64,000 bases of DNA, taken from Aplidium turbinatum (lineage: Eukaryota > Chordata > Ascidiacea > Aplousobranchia > Polyclinidae). Made by a program: the position numbers and the translations under genes. The stretch's first letter is position 1, and every line of letters begins with the position of its first letter. The notes beneath the pieces were generated by a model, which was given only the letters and a program-made list of their open reading frames with translations, did no database searches and was not told the DNA's origin. Location of the stretch: NCBI GenBank assembly GCA_918807975.1, contig OU964920.1, forward strand, positions 3,980,501 through 4,044,500. The letters are read 5' to 3'. Below are positions 24,393 through 35,059 of the stretch, piece after piece.

Positions 24393-24903
24393 TGGTCACA
24401 GCGGTAAACCATAATCTCTTCGTGGGAAAATTTTAACATAAAGTTCCCGAATCCGTTCGTCTGTATATAATGACCGAAGAAACACACACTTGAACTTCTT
24501 TTCAAACAGTGTATTTCTGTAAAATTAGCCCGCGGCTATCGAAATGACTGGTGCAACGCCTTACACCACAAAACTGTCACTACGATACAGATTACTTGGA
24601 TAAAAGACGGAGAATTTGTCCAGCTAGCAAGCACCAAACAAACCAGTTAAATGTGCGACCGACTTCCAACAAACAACTTCGAGAATGAATCAGAAAAATT
24701 TGTGATAACTCAAAGGCACGCCAGCAGTAGCGCGACGCAACATTTCATGTTTAAACCGGTTTCAAACTGAAACAGGTTTAAACCGGTCTTACGGACGATG
24801 GTGCAATTTTGGCTCATGTTTTAGGAATTTCCATGACGTAATATTCAGTAGACCCGAACGGTTTCTACATGACGTTTGACCAGGCGAACAACCGTCTGGA
24901 ACA
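24393..24903 (-). repeat. 5' LTR of the BEL/Pao element
   Basis: Direct repeat partner of 18067-18577, same length. On the minus strand it runs TGTTCCAGACGG to CTGTGACCA. Confidence 0.9.
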
Positions 24904-25102
24904 ACCGTATATAGTGTGATCCACTTGTAGCCTACCTCTTTTTGATTACTTTTCTTTTCTTTTTTTATTACTTTGGCGTTTTAGGGTAAGCTACAGTCTT
25001 TTGTTGTTACGTAATAATAGTCACCATTTGAACTTCCACCAGATTGCAAGATTACGGTTTTCAGTTTGGCGGTTTTCCCGCAGAGTTAGTCTAGCTTTCG
25101 TC

Positions 25103-25412
25103 GGCAGCCGTGGCCGAGTGGTTAGCGCGCTGGGCTCGCAGTCGAGAGCCTGCATGTTCGACTCCAGCCACTCGCACTTGCTGTTGTTTCTCTGGGCAAG
25201 AAACTTTACGATAATTGCCTCTACCCAGTGATCGATTTCGAGTAATGGGTAGTACCAAATTTAAGTCATAAGTAGAGTAGACAACCGGAAACTGAGATTG
25301 CTGTCGGCTGCAGCGTGGGTCAGGTGTATGTCGAAAGGCGTACACCGATGCATAGCGCTCAAGTCCGCTTTCCCGCAATGCAGGATAAAGATAAACAAAC
25401 AAACAAACAAAC
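25103..25412 (+). mobile_element. tRNA-derived SINE, family 1, copy 1
   Basis: The head GGCAGCCGTGGCCGAGTGG, with a B-box-like GTTCGACTCC about 45 bp later, resembles a tRNA-Ser head with polymerase III boxes A and B. A body of about 230 bp follows, ending in an (AAAC)n tail. A second copy at 50895-51205 matches throughout. AGCTTTCG before and AGCTTTG after may be a target duplication. It lies in the hAT element, upstream of its transposase. Confidence 0.85.
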
Positions 25413-25739
25413 AAGCTTTGTTGCCAAGCACTGGGAAAATGTTAGCTTTGTCACAATTGCCAGTTGCAAAATTTGGCTAGGTTTGCTTCAGAGTAAAAGT
25501 ACAGTTAGGCAACTCAGGTTAAGATTTCGACAATGCCCAGGATTGTTAGTTTCATGGTTTTCCGGCAGATCAGAGCTAGTTTGGGCGACAAAATTGTAAC
25601 AACTGTGCTAGAGAAATAGTTTAAATAGTAGAGAAATGTTTTCTTTTTAGTGCTAGTTGAGCATTTGAATAACATCTAGTAACACTAGTATATTTTCAGT
25701 TATTACAAATTATTCTTAAAGTGAAGCTAGTGTGCAACT

Positions 25740-28029
25740 TTGAAGAGCTTTCTGTGTTTGTTTTTAGTTATTAAGCTATTTGCTATGTCCGCTCCGCCAG
25801 CAAAACGGCAAAAGACAATACTAAGTTTTCTGAAGGCTAAAAATAGAGATCAAAACTTTATGGAAAGCAATGAGCTTGATGTTGCTCAAAGTGAACCTCA
25901 AAATGATAAAACTTTGCAAGATGAGACCGAATCTCTTGAATCTAACGCACCGAATTTACATGCAAAAGCAGATTCGGCCTCTGGTATTTCTATTGATGAT
26001 ATTTGGACTGCTGAGCAGAAAAAGTATTTTCTTTCTGAAAATCCACGGCTGTTTATTTCCGACACGAAAGGCATAGGTTGTGCAGTATGTAAAGAAGTGA
26101 CATTGGCAAGGATGCATAAAAGTAGAGGGATCAAGGTAAGTATGGAGTGGACTTCTGGTAGTGTAGTAGCTACAGGTGTTCTGAAATCAGATCGACAAAA
26201 ATCTTTGAGAAAAAAAATTTACAAACATAAGGACTCTGAAACCCATAAGAAGACTACACAGATTATGAATAGCGAAAAGGAAGGCAAGTTAGAAAAAGCT
26301 ATTGACCGGAGTACAAGTCACATGATGGCAATAACGATTAAGTGTATGCGTACAGCGTACTACATTGCGCATCAAAATAAACCTATATCCGACTTCCCTG
26401 ACTTAGTACAACTCCAAATTATTAATGGAGCCGATATGGGCACAACGCTACGAAGTCGCTTTACATGCACCTCGATGATCGAGAGCATTGCTGCCACGAT
26501 GCGGAAACAAGTTACCTGTGCAATTATAGATCGCAACATGAACGTTTCTTTGATTGTTAATGAATCAACGTCACTCTCAAAGAAATCATGCTTGGTTGTG
26601 TATGTGCGCAGTATTTTATGTGATAACGAATCTCCGAAAAACATATTTTTGGATCTTTGTGAACTTGATGGCCAAGATTCGGTTTCTGTTTATGAAGCAA
26701 TTATGAAAGTACTGAGAGAGAATGGTTTCACTGAAGCTTATTTGAAACGACATTTGATTTCCTTTACATCTGACGGTGCGTCTGTAATGCTTGGTACCAA
26801 GAGCGGAGTAGGGCCCAGAATGAAAGAAGTATTTCCGAACATAATTTTGTGGCACTGTTTGAATCACCGGTTGGAATTAGCTGTATCTGATGCAATAGAC
26901 ACTGTAGATGGATTTTATCACGTACAGGCATTTTTTGACAAAATTTACAGTAGCTATTCGAGATCCGCGAAGTTGCATCGGGAACTGAGCAGCATTGCCA
27001 CAGAGTTCGATGTCGAGTTGAGGAAAGTAGGTAAAATTTTCAGTGTGCGTTGGGTTGCGTCCTCACATCGTGCTGTCAATGCTCTGTGGAATAGTTTCCC
27101 AGCATTGTATAAACACTTCACAACCCTCGCAGAAAGGAAGAATATTAGAACAACAGATCGGGCCATGTTCAGAGGTCTCTGCATCAAAATGACCACCAAG
27201 GAATTCGTAGAAGATCTGGCGCTTTTAAAAGATTGTCTTCGGCAATTATCACTTTTGTCAGAAGCTCTCCAGACTGGGAATATCAACTTCGTAGTAGCTA
27301 ATCGTCATGTCAAATGGACTGTTAATTCTCTACTTCAAATAAAAAAAGCTATTCAAGAAGGAAAGTATTCGTTTGATGAAGTTGTTAACTTGAGTCCCGG
27401 AAGTACAAAAAACTACTCCTTTAAAGGCATAACATTGGACCAGTTCAAAGCTCGACATAGAGACTACCCTTCTTTTGATCGTAATCAGTTTATTCAAGCT
27501 TTGGTTGACAACATTGGAAGCAGGATGGTGGACACCAACAATGAAAATTCTGTGAAGAGCTTGGAAATTATTGTACCAGAGTTATGGCCTGCTGCAGTCG
27601 TAGTTCCATGGCAAGAAGGGGAGCAGAGATTATGAAAAATAGAGGAGAGATTTCATGTCATCACTTCTATTTTCGATTGTATGTTGACAATCCTTGTCAT
27701 ACTTGTCATCCTTGACAATCCTTGAGTAAATAAAGTTGCTCAAGAACGTAGTACTAAACATAATTGCTATAAGTTCTGCTGAAGCCGAACGTGGATTTTC
27801 ACAAATGAACTTGGTCATCACACCGCTACGATCACGGCTGACCATATCACTTGTTTCAGCATTGTTGTTCATCAGCATCAATGGACCACCTCCTCATTTA
27901 TGGAATGGCACTGCGGCAACTCAGAAGTGGTTGCAGACTCATCGGTCGGCTGTGGATATTCAAGTTAAGCATTCTAAGCTGCCCACATTGAATGAACTCA
28001 GATCTGTGCAAAAACTGCTTGCTGGCTAA
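25740..28029 (+). pseudogene. hAT transposase (KIAA1586/ZMYM-like group), degraded near the C-terminus
   Basis: The open frame 25740-27635 gives 631 codons. The likelier start is Met16 at 25785 (MSAPPAKRQKTILSFL). It contains a Cys-rich N-terminal finger region (IGCAVCKEV), an RNase H-like core with FTSDGASVMLG and the WHCLNHRLELAVSDA block, typical of hAT proteins related to KIAA1586. The hATC dimerisation segment, SSAEAERGFSQMNLVITPLRS, lies at about 27772-27835 in another frame. Between 27635 and 27760 there is a stop, and the spacing is shorter than in full-length relatives, so a small deletion or frame loss has cut off hATC. The enzyme would cut and paste its element with 8-bp duplications. 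It is probably inactive as it stands, although the core is well preserved and the copy looks young. Confidence 0.8.
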
Positions 28030-28717
28030 AATCAAGGACTGTCGTGGTGCTTATAACTTAGCCCATAAAACCAAAGACATGGCAGACAGGCTATTTGTTT
28101 TGTGTAATCTCGTTTGCACCAACTTGGAATATGCTTTTGCTGTAATTGGAGTTTTTTAAACTGTTCGTTAATAACTAAATGAGATTTTAGTGTAACTGTC
28201 ACATTGGCAGCTTATTGGTTCTTATATAGCAAATCTGCAACCATAAGCGCTCATTTCAATTTTTGCATTTCCTTACTTTCCTATTGCAGTCAATGTTTTG
28301 CAAGTGTGCTTAGGATTGGCTCATACAAATAAGTTTACATTTGAGTTAAGAGATTGGAATTATCTCATGCAAATCGAGTTTCAAGTGTAGGCCTACGCAG
28401 TAAAAAAAAAGCAAAGGAGATTGCAGTGTAGCAACCAAGCCAAATTTCAAACTTATAATTTTATATCGGATTCAACCACGTTTTCACGTTTAGTTGCTTC
28501 TACCTTTTTCTGTACTTCAAGTTTTGTTTTAGCATGGGTTGTTTTTCGACATGATGTTCAGAAGTAAAAACAAACTGAACAGTGTTTCCTTTTAAAAAAA
28601 GGTAAACGTTGTTGGCTAACCTACACCGATCACTTATACATACTTTGTCTATAACAACACAGCTAAGTGTTAGAGCCCCCCCAAAACAAATTTTAGGAAT
28701 GCACCCCTGCCCACCCC

Positions 28718-28792
28718 CCATGGTAACTCATGACAAAGACAGGACTCAATTCAATTTTCTGTTTTGCCCTGGGCGTGTGATGTTCTAGTCGT
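28718..28792. repeat. right arm of the palindromic MITE
   Basis: GGTAACTCATGACAAAGACA and the following GCGTGTGATGTTCTAGTC are the inverse of 17363-17434. See the left arm at 17350-17492. Confidence 0.6.
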
Positions 28793-28822
28793 TACCCACA
28801 AGTTTGATAGGCTTACTGTTTT

Positions 28823-29213
28823 GGTAGCCACTTTAACAAGTCGAAATTCTGCCACTGCAAATGACTACAATGCAACCGTCAACCAATCAGAACATGTTAT
28901 AAGAGGCTACCGTCCAATTGTGACCCTTCTAGCACTCATCCAGAGAGTTGAAGCTTGTTTTGAACTTTATTTGGTAATTACAGAAGAAAAAGAGCAATAG
29001 CAGTGATGGGAATCGAACCCGCGTTAATGAAATGACTACTTCCTAGCCCTAACCCCTAAGCCAACCAGCTGACAAAAACAATCACTTAATTTGCTTTCTA
29101 TCATCTTCTTTTTGCCATTTTTTACGTCACTTAAACTGTAGCTTATGATTGGTTGGCGGTTTCATTCTAGTCAAGTTTAGTGGCAGAATTTCGACTTGTT
29201 AAAGTGGCTACCT
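28823..29213. mobile_element. MITE with 33-bp inverted ends holding a tRNA-like segment
   Basis: GGTAGCCACTTTAACAAGTC and its continuation to about 28856 are inverted at 29181-29213. The core at about 29003-29073 is, on the minus strand, tRNA-like: TGGCTTAGGGGTTAGGGC resembles box A and GGTTCGATTCC is a good box B. The acceptor stem is not convincing. No clear target duplication was found. Confidence 0.65.
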
Positions 29214-29401
29214 ACTTTTTTTGCTAGATTGCGGTGTTGCCACATTTTTCATACTTTGCCGTCTGGGCAGTGTCCTCCCAGTGCCATAACACTCATACCC
29301 TATTTATGCAGTTTACTACTTGTATGTGAAATATGGAGCAGTTAGGAATGGCATGACCAGCATTTTGTTTTTCTACATTACATTTTCAGACCACTGTGAG
29401 G

Positions 29402-29460
29402 AGGCAAACAGCACTTGTGCTGGTGCAAGCTAGAAAGCCCAGCACAAGCGCTGTTTGCCC
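29402..29460. other. near-perfect hairpin beside a SINE
   Basis: GGCAAACAGCACTTGTGCTGG and CCAGCACAAGCGCTGTTTGCC pair over about 21 bp with one mismatch around a 17-nt loop. It abuts the tRNA-like head of the SINE that follows. It could be a tiny foldback or a target for structured RNA; nothing in the sequence decides. Confidence 0.6.
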
Positions 29461-29722
29461 CGTTAGCTCAGTGGTTAAGTGGTGGACTCATAATCAAGCA
29501 ACGCTGGTTCGACTCTCGGGGTATGCGCTTAAAGAACGCATTTCAGGACTGCTCTCCATTTAGCGGCACCAAATGGATTAAATAATTTTCCAGCAACAAA
29601 ATTTCAACAATCGGAAACTTCACTCTGTAAATCTCGGTAACTGGTCCTGCTTTAAAAGTGTCCAAAAGTATGAAAAAGTACCAGGAATGATCCGTCACAG
29701 GCTTTGTCAGTCCGAAAATAAA
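29459..29722 (+). mobile_element. tRNA-Met-like SINE, family 2, copy 1
   Basis: The head CCCCGTTAGCTCAGTGGTTA, an anticodon-loop-like CTCATAA, box B GGTTCGACTCT and the closing CGGGG give a tRNA-Met-like cloverleaf. The body contains ATTTCAGGACTGCTCTCCAT and ends GTCAGTCCGAAAATAAAGAT. A diverged second copy lies at 54969-55226. It points towards the 3' end of the LINE that follows on the other strand. Confidence 0.8.
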
Positions 29723-29724
29723 GA

Positions 29725-32700
29725 TTCAAAACCACACCAATTCCAATCTTCGTCGTATGAGCTTTCTTCGGGACAATATTTTTGGGCATGAGGTGATCAG
29801 CCACTAGACAGTCTCATCATCCAGGGCCTTCAGTCCAAGCGTTCCATGTGGTGGTTGATGGATTGGAAAGTCATGGACGACATGGTCTACTGTCTGGTCT
29901 GTGGCGCCACACTCGCATTTTGGTGAGGGAGCCAGGCCCCATCTGCAAATGTCTTAACGAAAGCGACCGACGCCGGTTCGTAGGCGGTTAAGCCGGACCC
30001 ACGCAAGTCTTGCGAGGGACATTCCAGGAGGGTGGGGATCGACGTCGGGTAGGAAATCACGGAGTCGGGAGGTGTTGTTTTGCCACTCCGTGTTCCATGT
30101 GTAGTTCGTCCAGTGTGCCGCACTTATTCCAAGATTTTCAACGTTGTTCAGAAGCTGTCGTGCGGCGGGCGCAAATGGGCGTCTTGATTTCAGTCGCTGC
30201 TGTTCTCCAGGTAGGCGCTGGAATGTACTGTGGAGGAGGTGATCGGGGTCCAGTGCGCGACGAGCAAGGGAAATCATGGCTCCTTTACGGCGAAGCTCAG
30301 CAGGTTGGATGCCTGCAAGGATGGGAAGGCATTCCGTTGGAGTGGGACGCAGGCATCCAGTCACAGTGTGTAGTGCGTCGTTGATGGCAGTGTCAATGTG
30401 GCGGGTGTGAGAGCTGCGGCACCACACTGGTGCGCAGTACTTGGTGGTAGAATGGACGAGGGCCAAGGTAGCTGTGCGAAGGGTTTTCGCGTCAGCTCCC
30501 CAGCCGGAAGCCGCCAGTCGCTTCAAAAGTGCAACGCGCGCAGATTGTTTTTTGCGCAGTGACTCCAGGTGTCGTCGGTACGTGAGTGACCTGTCCAGGG
30601 TTACGCCGAGGTGGGTGGGTTCGGCGCAGTATGGCAGGCGTTCGTCATCGGTGGTAATGTTGATTTCACGTTTTGTTTCCTTGTTGTTTAGATGATAGGC
30701 CGTCGACACTGTCTTTGCCTTGCTGAGCTGTAGTTTCCATTTCTGAAGATATGTTAATATAGTTGACATGTCCTGGCTTAGGTTCCTCTCCATTGACTGC
30801 CAATCTCCGGCTGGATGTAGGAGAGCCAGGTCGTCTGCGTAAGCATACTTTCTGGAGATGGTGTCAGACAGGTCATAGATGTAAGTGTTAAATAGGAGGG
30901 GGGCCAGGACAGAGCTCTGTGGGACGCCGTTCCTGAGTCGACGTAGTTCACTTCGTTGGCCGCTACCGGTGGAAAGGGTAAAGCTGCGGTTTTGCACAAG
31001 TTCCATAATCATATGGACTATGTGCCTGTCAGGAAGGAGATGGAGTAGTTTGTAGGTAAGGCCGCTGTGCCATACAGTGTCGTAGGCAGCCGTGAGATCG
31101 ACAAACACGGCGCCAGCCTTCTTTTTTGCCAAGAAGCTATCCTCGATGTCTTGAGTCATTAGAGTGACCTGGTCTACGGTTGATCTTCCGTGGCAAAAGC
31201 CGGCTTGTTCCCGAGGGAGCTGAGGGTCTATTATCGGTTCGACACGGGCGTAGATAAGTCTCTCGAGTATCTTGAAGGGGATACAGAGTAGAGAGATGGG
31301 ACGGTAGCTCTTCGGATCCCCTGGGGGCTTCTTCGGCTTTGGGACTGCAACCACTTGGGCTCTTCTCTAGATTCTTGGGATGCGCAGGTGACGCAAGCAG
31401 CAGGAAAGGAAGTCTTTTAACCAGGACCTCATAGTGGGGGCAGCTTGGAGTATTAGTTCCTGGCATAGGTGGTCAAGGCCCGGGGATTTGCCTGGCTTTA
31501 GGTGCTGGAGGGCGGAGGCAAATTCCTCTGGGGTAAACTCACCAGAGATATTGCCCTCGACAGGTGTTGGGACCTTCCAGAAGTCCGTCATTTCCTTGAG
31601 GACGGACTTGTCTGATTCACGGTCTCTCGTTCTGTGCACTCCATTTTTCACAAGTTGTGAGGCGATGGCATTTGCTGAAATGGGGCATTGGCGACGAGGA
31701 GCACGTGATCTGCCAGTGAGGTTGTTGAGTGTACTCCATGCTGTGCGGTTGGAGTGCGTGAAGTCGATTGAGTCGATGGCTTCTGTCCAGCTCTCCTTCC
31801 TCTTTGAATCCAATCTTGCCAGCAGGGCTGTTGCTGAGTTGGAGGTGGCGGTGCCCTGGGGGAAACGGAGGAAGTCGCGGTAGAGCCTGTCGCACTCTAC
31901 ATCTCAGCAAGGTAGGCTATGTAGCTTTTTCGTCGACCTCGCGGGATGGAGTCTTTTGCCGCAGATATGATTGCATCACAGAAGTCCTGGTAGGCTTCGT
32001 CCACTTTGATGGTGTGTGGGGATGGGAGGTAGGCCTACTGTGTAGCTTCGTTTGTGAGGAAGCTGTAGTATTCCCAATCGGCCTTTCTGAAGTTCCATCG
32101 TTTGACAGGCTTGCTCGGAATAGGTGTGGCGAGCAAGGGGGACGTGATAAGCGAGGGTCGATGTTGAAACCATGGGAACTTCTCTAGCACAAGTCTGTCC
32201 GGCTGGCGATCATCGAGGTTATCACTTGGGAAAGCCAGGTCTGGGTTCGTGCCAGTGTTCCCACGACCGGAGAGGAAGCTCGCTGCGCCCTTAGGATCGT
32301 ATAAGAGGGCGAGGTTGTTGTTGGTTGCCCAAGCGGCCAGACTTTCTCCGTCGTTGTTGATGGAGTTGCAGCCCCAGTCAGTGTGGTGGCAGTAAAAGTC
32401 GCCAGCGTAGAGGCTGGAGTGGGGGAACACTGGGATGGCTGTTGATGTTATCCGCGAAGGTGGGGGCTTGTAGACATTGACGATGTTGTAGCCTGCTACA
32501 TCTACACAAAGCCACTCGATCTCCGATTGAGCTTGGGATTGATCAACCAAGCACCAGCTCAGCTGGTCATGGACAAACGTGGCGAGGCCGTGTTTTCTGC
32601 TGCAGGTTGCGCCTGCGAGTGTGAAGTTGGTTAGTACCGTACCAACTTATCCACAGATGTGCAGTGGGTCTCCTGGAGGAGGATGATGAGGGCTTGATGC

Positions 32701-32865
32701 TTGGTGGCCAGGTGCTCGATGATGCTGAGCTTGCTGACCCAAATGCCCTCGGTGTTCAGCTGCAGTACTCGTCGGTACTTTTCGACAGTGCGAGCACTGC
32801 CGTGCCCTGAAAAGGGCATTCCCCTATCCACCCTGCGCTGAACAGTCTCGTAAGCTCTTGTTTGA
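29725..32865 (-). mobile_element. jockey-superfamily LINE, ORF2 with endonuclease and reverse transcriptase, decayed
   Basis: Reading leftwards from 32831: an apurinic-type endonuclease start (LQLNTEG, LLQETHC), SLYAGDF.CHHTDWGC, the pre-RT linker, KPGKSPGLDHLCQE, RT blocks (PKSYRPISLL, FVDLTAAYDTVW, NGVPQSSVLAPLLFN, YADDLALLHP) and the C-terminal NRLRTGVGRFR region followed by CEC-type Cys residues. Total ORF2 length is about normal. Frames change at several points: near 32630, 32030 (stop), 31912, 31355 and 29960. The usual G of PQGS is S here. Two of the breaks coincide with TAGGCCTA-type words. The 5' part is cut by the LTR element at 32866 and seems to resume at 43074. Confidence 0.85.
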
Positions 32866-33646
32866 TGTCACAATCAATGTGCAAGGCCTCGCGTCGGGCT
32901 GCTTTGCGTCTTGACAGAATGTGCTGTTTTCATTATAAAATTCTTGAGCGGTATGTTATTATCGGTCAATGACCAGTAGTAGGGACCTGACCAGTAGTAA
33001 CCTCTAATTGTGAAGTCGTTGTTCTGCAACGTAATTCTAGATCATTCTGTATCTGGAACGTTCTGTTGTTTTCACAATTGCCAATATCGTTTGTCATGAT
33101 GTCACAAGGTTGTTTACGAATGGACCTCTGATTACGAAATCTGTATTATGTAACAGTCCTCTACTCCTACGTGACATTCTTTAGACTTCTTTAAACTTGC
33201 TTGTTTATGCCGCTCAATGCTACGTGACCGACGATGAGTTCGTGTGATGCAACACTACGTAGCCTTCTCGAAGTTACTAGACCGAACAAACCTTTTATAA
33301 ATAGTGGTGTAATTTGCGTAATGGATTATTATGATGATTATTATTGAGTTGGTTATGAGAGTTGTGTTATGAGTTGTGGATTAGTAGTTGATGCAGAAAT
33401 TATTGTTGATTGAGAATTGAAGTAATCGAATACAAGTAGATGAGAATTGATGCTGATATAATTTCTGATCAAAATTAGAGTTATTGAGAAGCCGTTCGTT
33501 AAAGTCCTTCAAGAAGTTAGATTATCATTCCACTAGTAGAATTATTCGACATTTAATTGACTGCTTTTCGGTTATAACCCATTAAACTACGTCATTGAAT
33601 CTTTCCAAGTCTTTTTCCTGGTAAGAGATAGAAAGAAAACGTGACA
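32866..33646 (+). repeat. 5' LTR of the Ty3-like element
   Basis: It starts TGTCACAATCAATG and ends AAACGTGACA. It is a direct repeat of 42327-43073, with about 34 bp more in its first quarter. A CTTTTATAAATAGT stretch near 33290 is a plausible TATA box. Confidence 0.88.
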
Positions 33647-33649
33647 TTC

Positions 33650-33667
33650 TGGGGGCTCTTCCGGGAT
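33650..33667 (+). promoter_or_regulatory. tRNA-Pro-type primer-binding site
   Basis: TGGGGGCTCTTCCGGGAT, 3 bp after the 5' LTR, differs by one base from the tRNA-Pro primer site known from murine leukaemia virus. It would prime minus-strand DNA synthesis of this element. Confidence 0.8.
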
Positions 33668-35059
33668 TAACCGAAAAAATTTAACCGAAAAACCGAAGAA
33701 TACCGAAGATTTATTGAAAGAATAATAAATTAATGTCAAGATGGCGGATACTGTCAAACATGAGATGATTGAAGACTTAGGGAGCATGGCTGAACGAATG
33801 GGGCTGACTGGTAATGAGAAGTCTCAGTTTGTGATGGAAGAGTATCACAAGATAATGGACCAGAAAGCTCAGCGAGAAGCTGACGAAAGAGAAGATAGAA
33901 GAGCTGCTCGTGAAATAAGGAAAGCAGAACTGGAAGCTGAAGAAAAACGAGCACAGCCGAGGCCACCGAAAGTAGGAAGGCCTGTTGCATCGCGGCGGTT
34001 TTCTGCTGACGTCATCACGAGCGGTTACAATTAATTATATCGGCGCTGCCAAATAAGCGCTTTCATCGCAGGCTTGTATTTTTGTCTCGCTTGATCTGTT
34101 TTTCAGCGCACTTTCAACTACAATGTAATGTAATTGATTGAGTTTCGCTTTTAGCAGCATGATCGTTGCTTACTTCACATACCACAGTGTAGATTCTAAC
34201 GATCTGTTATAGCCTGATGCTGCGAGTTCGTTTTGGCAATATCGAATTTCTTCACATCGAATTGGACTAGCTTTCGGAACACAGTTCCCTAGTCATGTGC
34301 TATGACGAGTGGTGTTGAAGTCAGTGAATGGTTCTTTAATGTGGCTCTTTGGTTTAGCTTGATGCTGCCGGCTGTTCAGTTTCTGTAATGATATCGACGA
34401 TTTTTCTTGGTCCCCACAAAATTCCTATCTTTTACATGCATTCTACTGCTACCAAATCCTGCTGTATTAGAAAGTCCAAGTTTAATGTAGTAAAAGATGG
34501 TTTATTTTAATGAGAAAGAACAAGGAGTGCTTATATGTACTGTATACTACTTAAAGGTTAGAGTAATGCAGTGGACTACAGCATATACAGTAAAGATAAC
34601 AAAACAACAGAAGAAAAGCAAACCAAAAATCTCCAGTTCTGAAGTTTCGCTGTCATGATGTGTCAAAATGTATTTCTTCGAAACGAATTGTTTGGGCAAT
34701 CATTCAAACTTTAAACGTAACTTGAAAACAAAATAAAATTACTAAAGCGCACATTACACAAAGTTATTGCCGCACAACAGTAAAACAATATAAAAATGAC
34801 TGGCTGTCATCAAAATGTTGCAACCTTTGCTGGACATCTAGAAATGATCAAACGATTACATACAAGGGATGCTTACAAGGGTAGGTTTGACAAAAAAAAT
34901 TGTAACTATGCGACATCTACCAGCATATTTATCAATCAACAAAGTGCTGTAATACCAATTACACTTCTATGTATATATCAGCTGATTGTAGGGTGACATT
35001 TTTTCCTCTCACCTTGCTTTGTGTCAGAGCGCTAGCTGCAACAGATAAATTCTAATGCG

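Larger units (their letters stand above)
18067..24903 (-). mobile_element. BEL/Pao LTR retrotransposon, young, broken (fossil)
   Basis: Two 511-bp LTRs (18067-18577 and 24393-24903), TG...CA-bounded on the minus strand, enclose a minus-strand coding region at about 18885-23779. The exact 5-bp duplication ACCGT flanks it (18062-18066 and 24904-24908). Recognisable parts are a coiled Ala/Glu-rich gag region, CCHC-like Cys clusters, an aspartic protease region, reverse transcriptase with YMDD, a Pao-type region downstream of it, and an integrase C-terminal part. This order and the sequence relationship fit BEL/Pao. I noticed about one difference between the LTRs, so insertion was very recent. 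The copy is broken, with roughly three or four breaks, and not all expected domains are visible. Confidence 0.9.
17493..28709 (+). mobile_element. hAT transposon with transposase gene, carrying BEL/Pao and SINE insertions
   Basis: Inverted ends CAGGGTTGCATTCCT and AGGAATGCACCCCTG, each followed inside by a run of G/C next to GGCTC, are flanked by the exact octamer CCCACCCC (17485-17492 and 28710-28717). The plus-strand transposase lies at 25740-28029. Without the BEL/Pao element and the SINE the hAT would be about 4.1 kb, the usual size of a full hAT. It sits in a palindromic MITE. Confidence 0.75.

Noticed and set aside
25103-25175. Possible tRNA-Ser gene
   Set aside because: The stems do not close as a functional tRNA, the body and (AAAC)n tail follow, and a second copy exists, so it is a SINE head.
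29459-29525. Possible tRNA-Met gene
   Set aside because: The cloverleaf is good, but it continues into a SINE body shared with 54969-55226.
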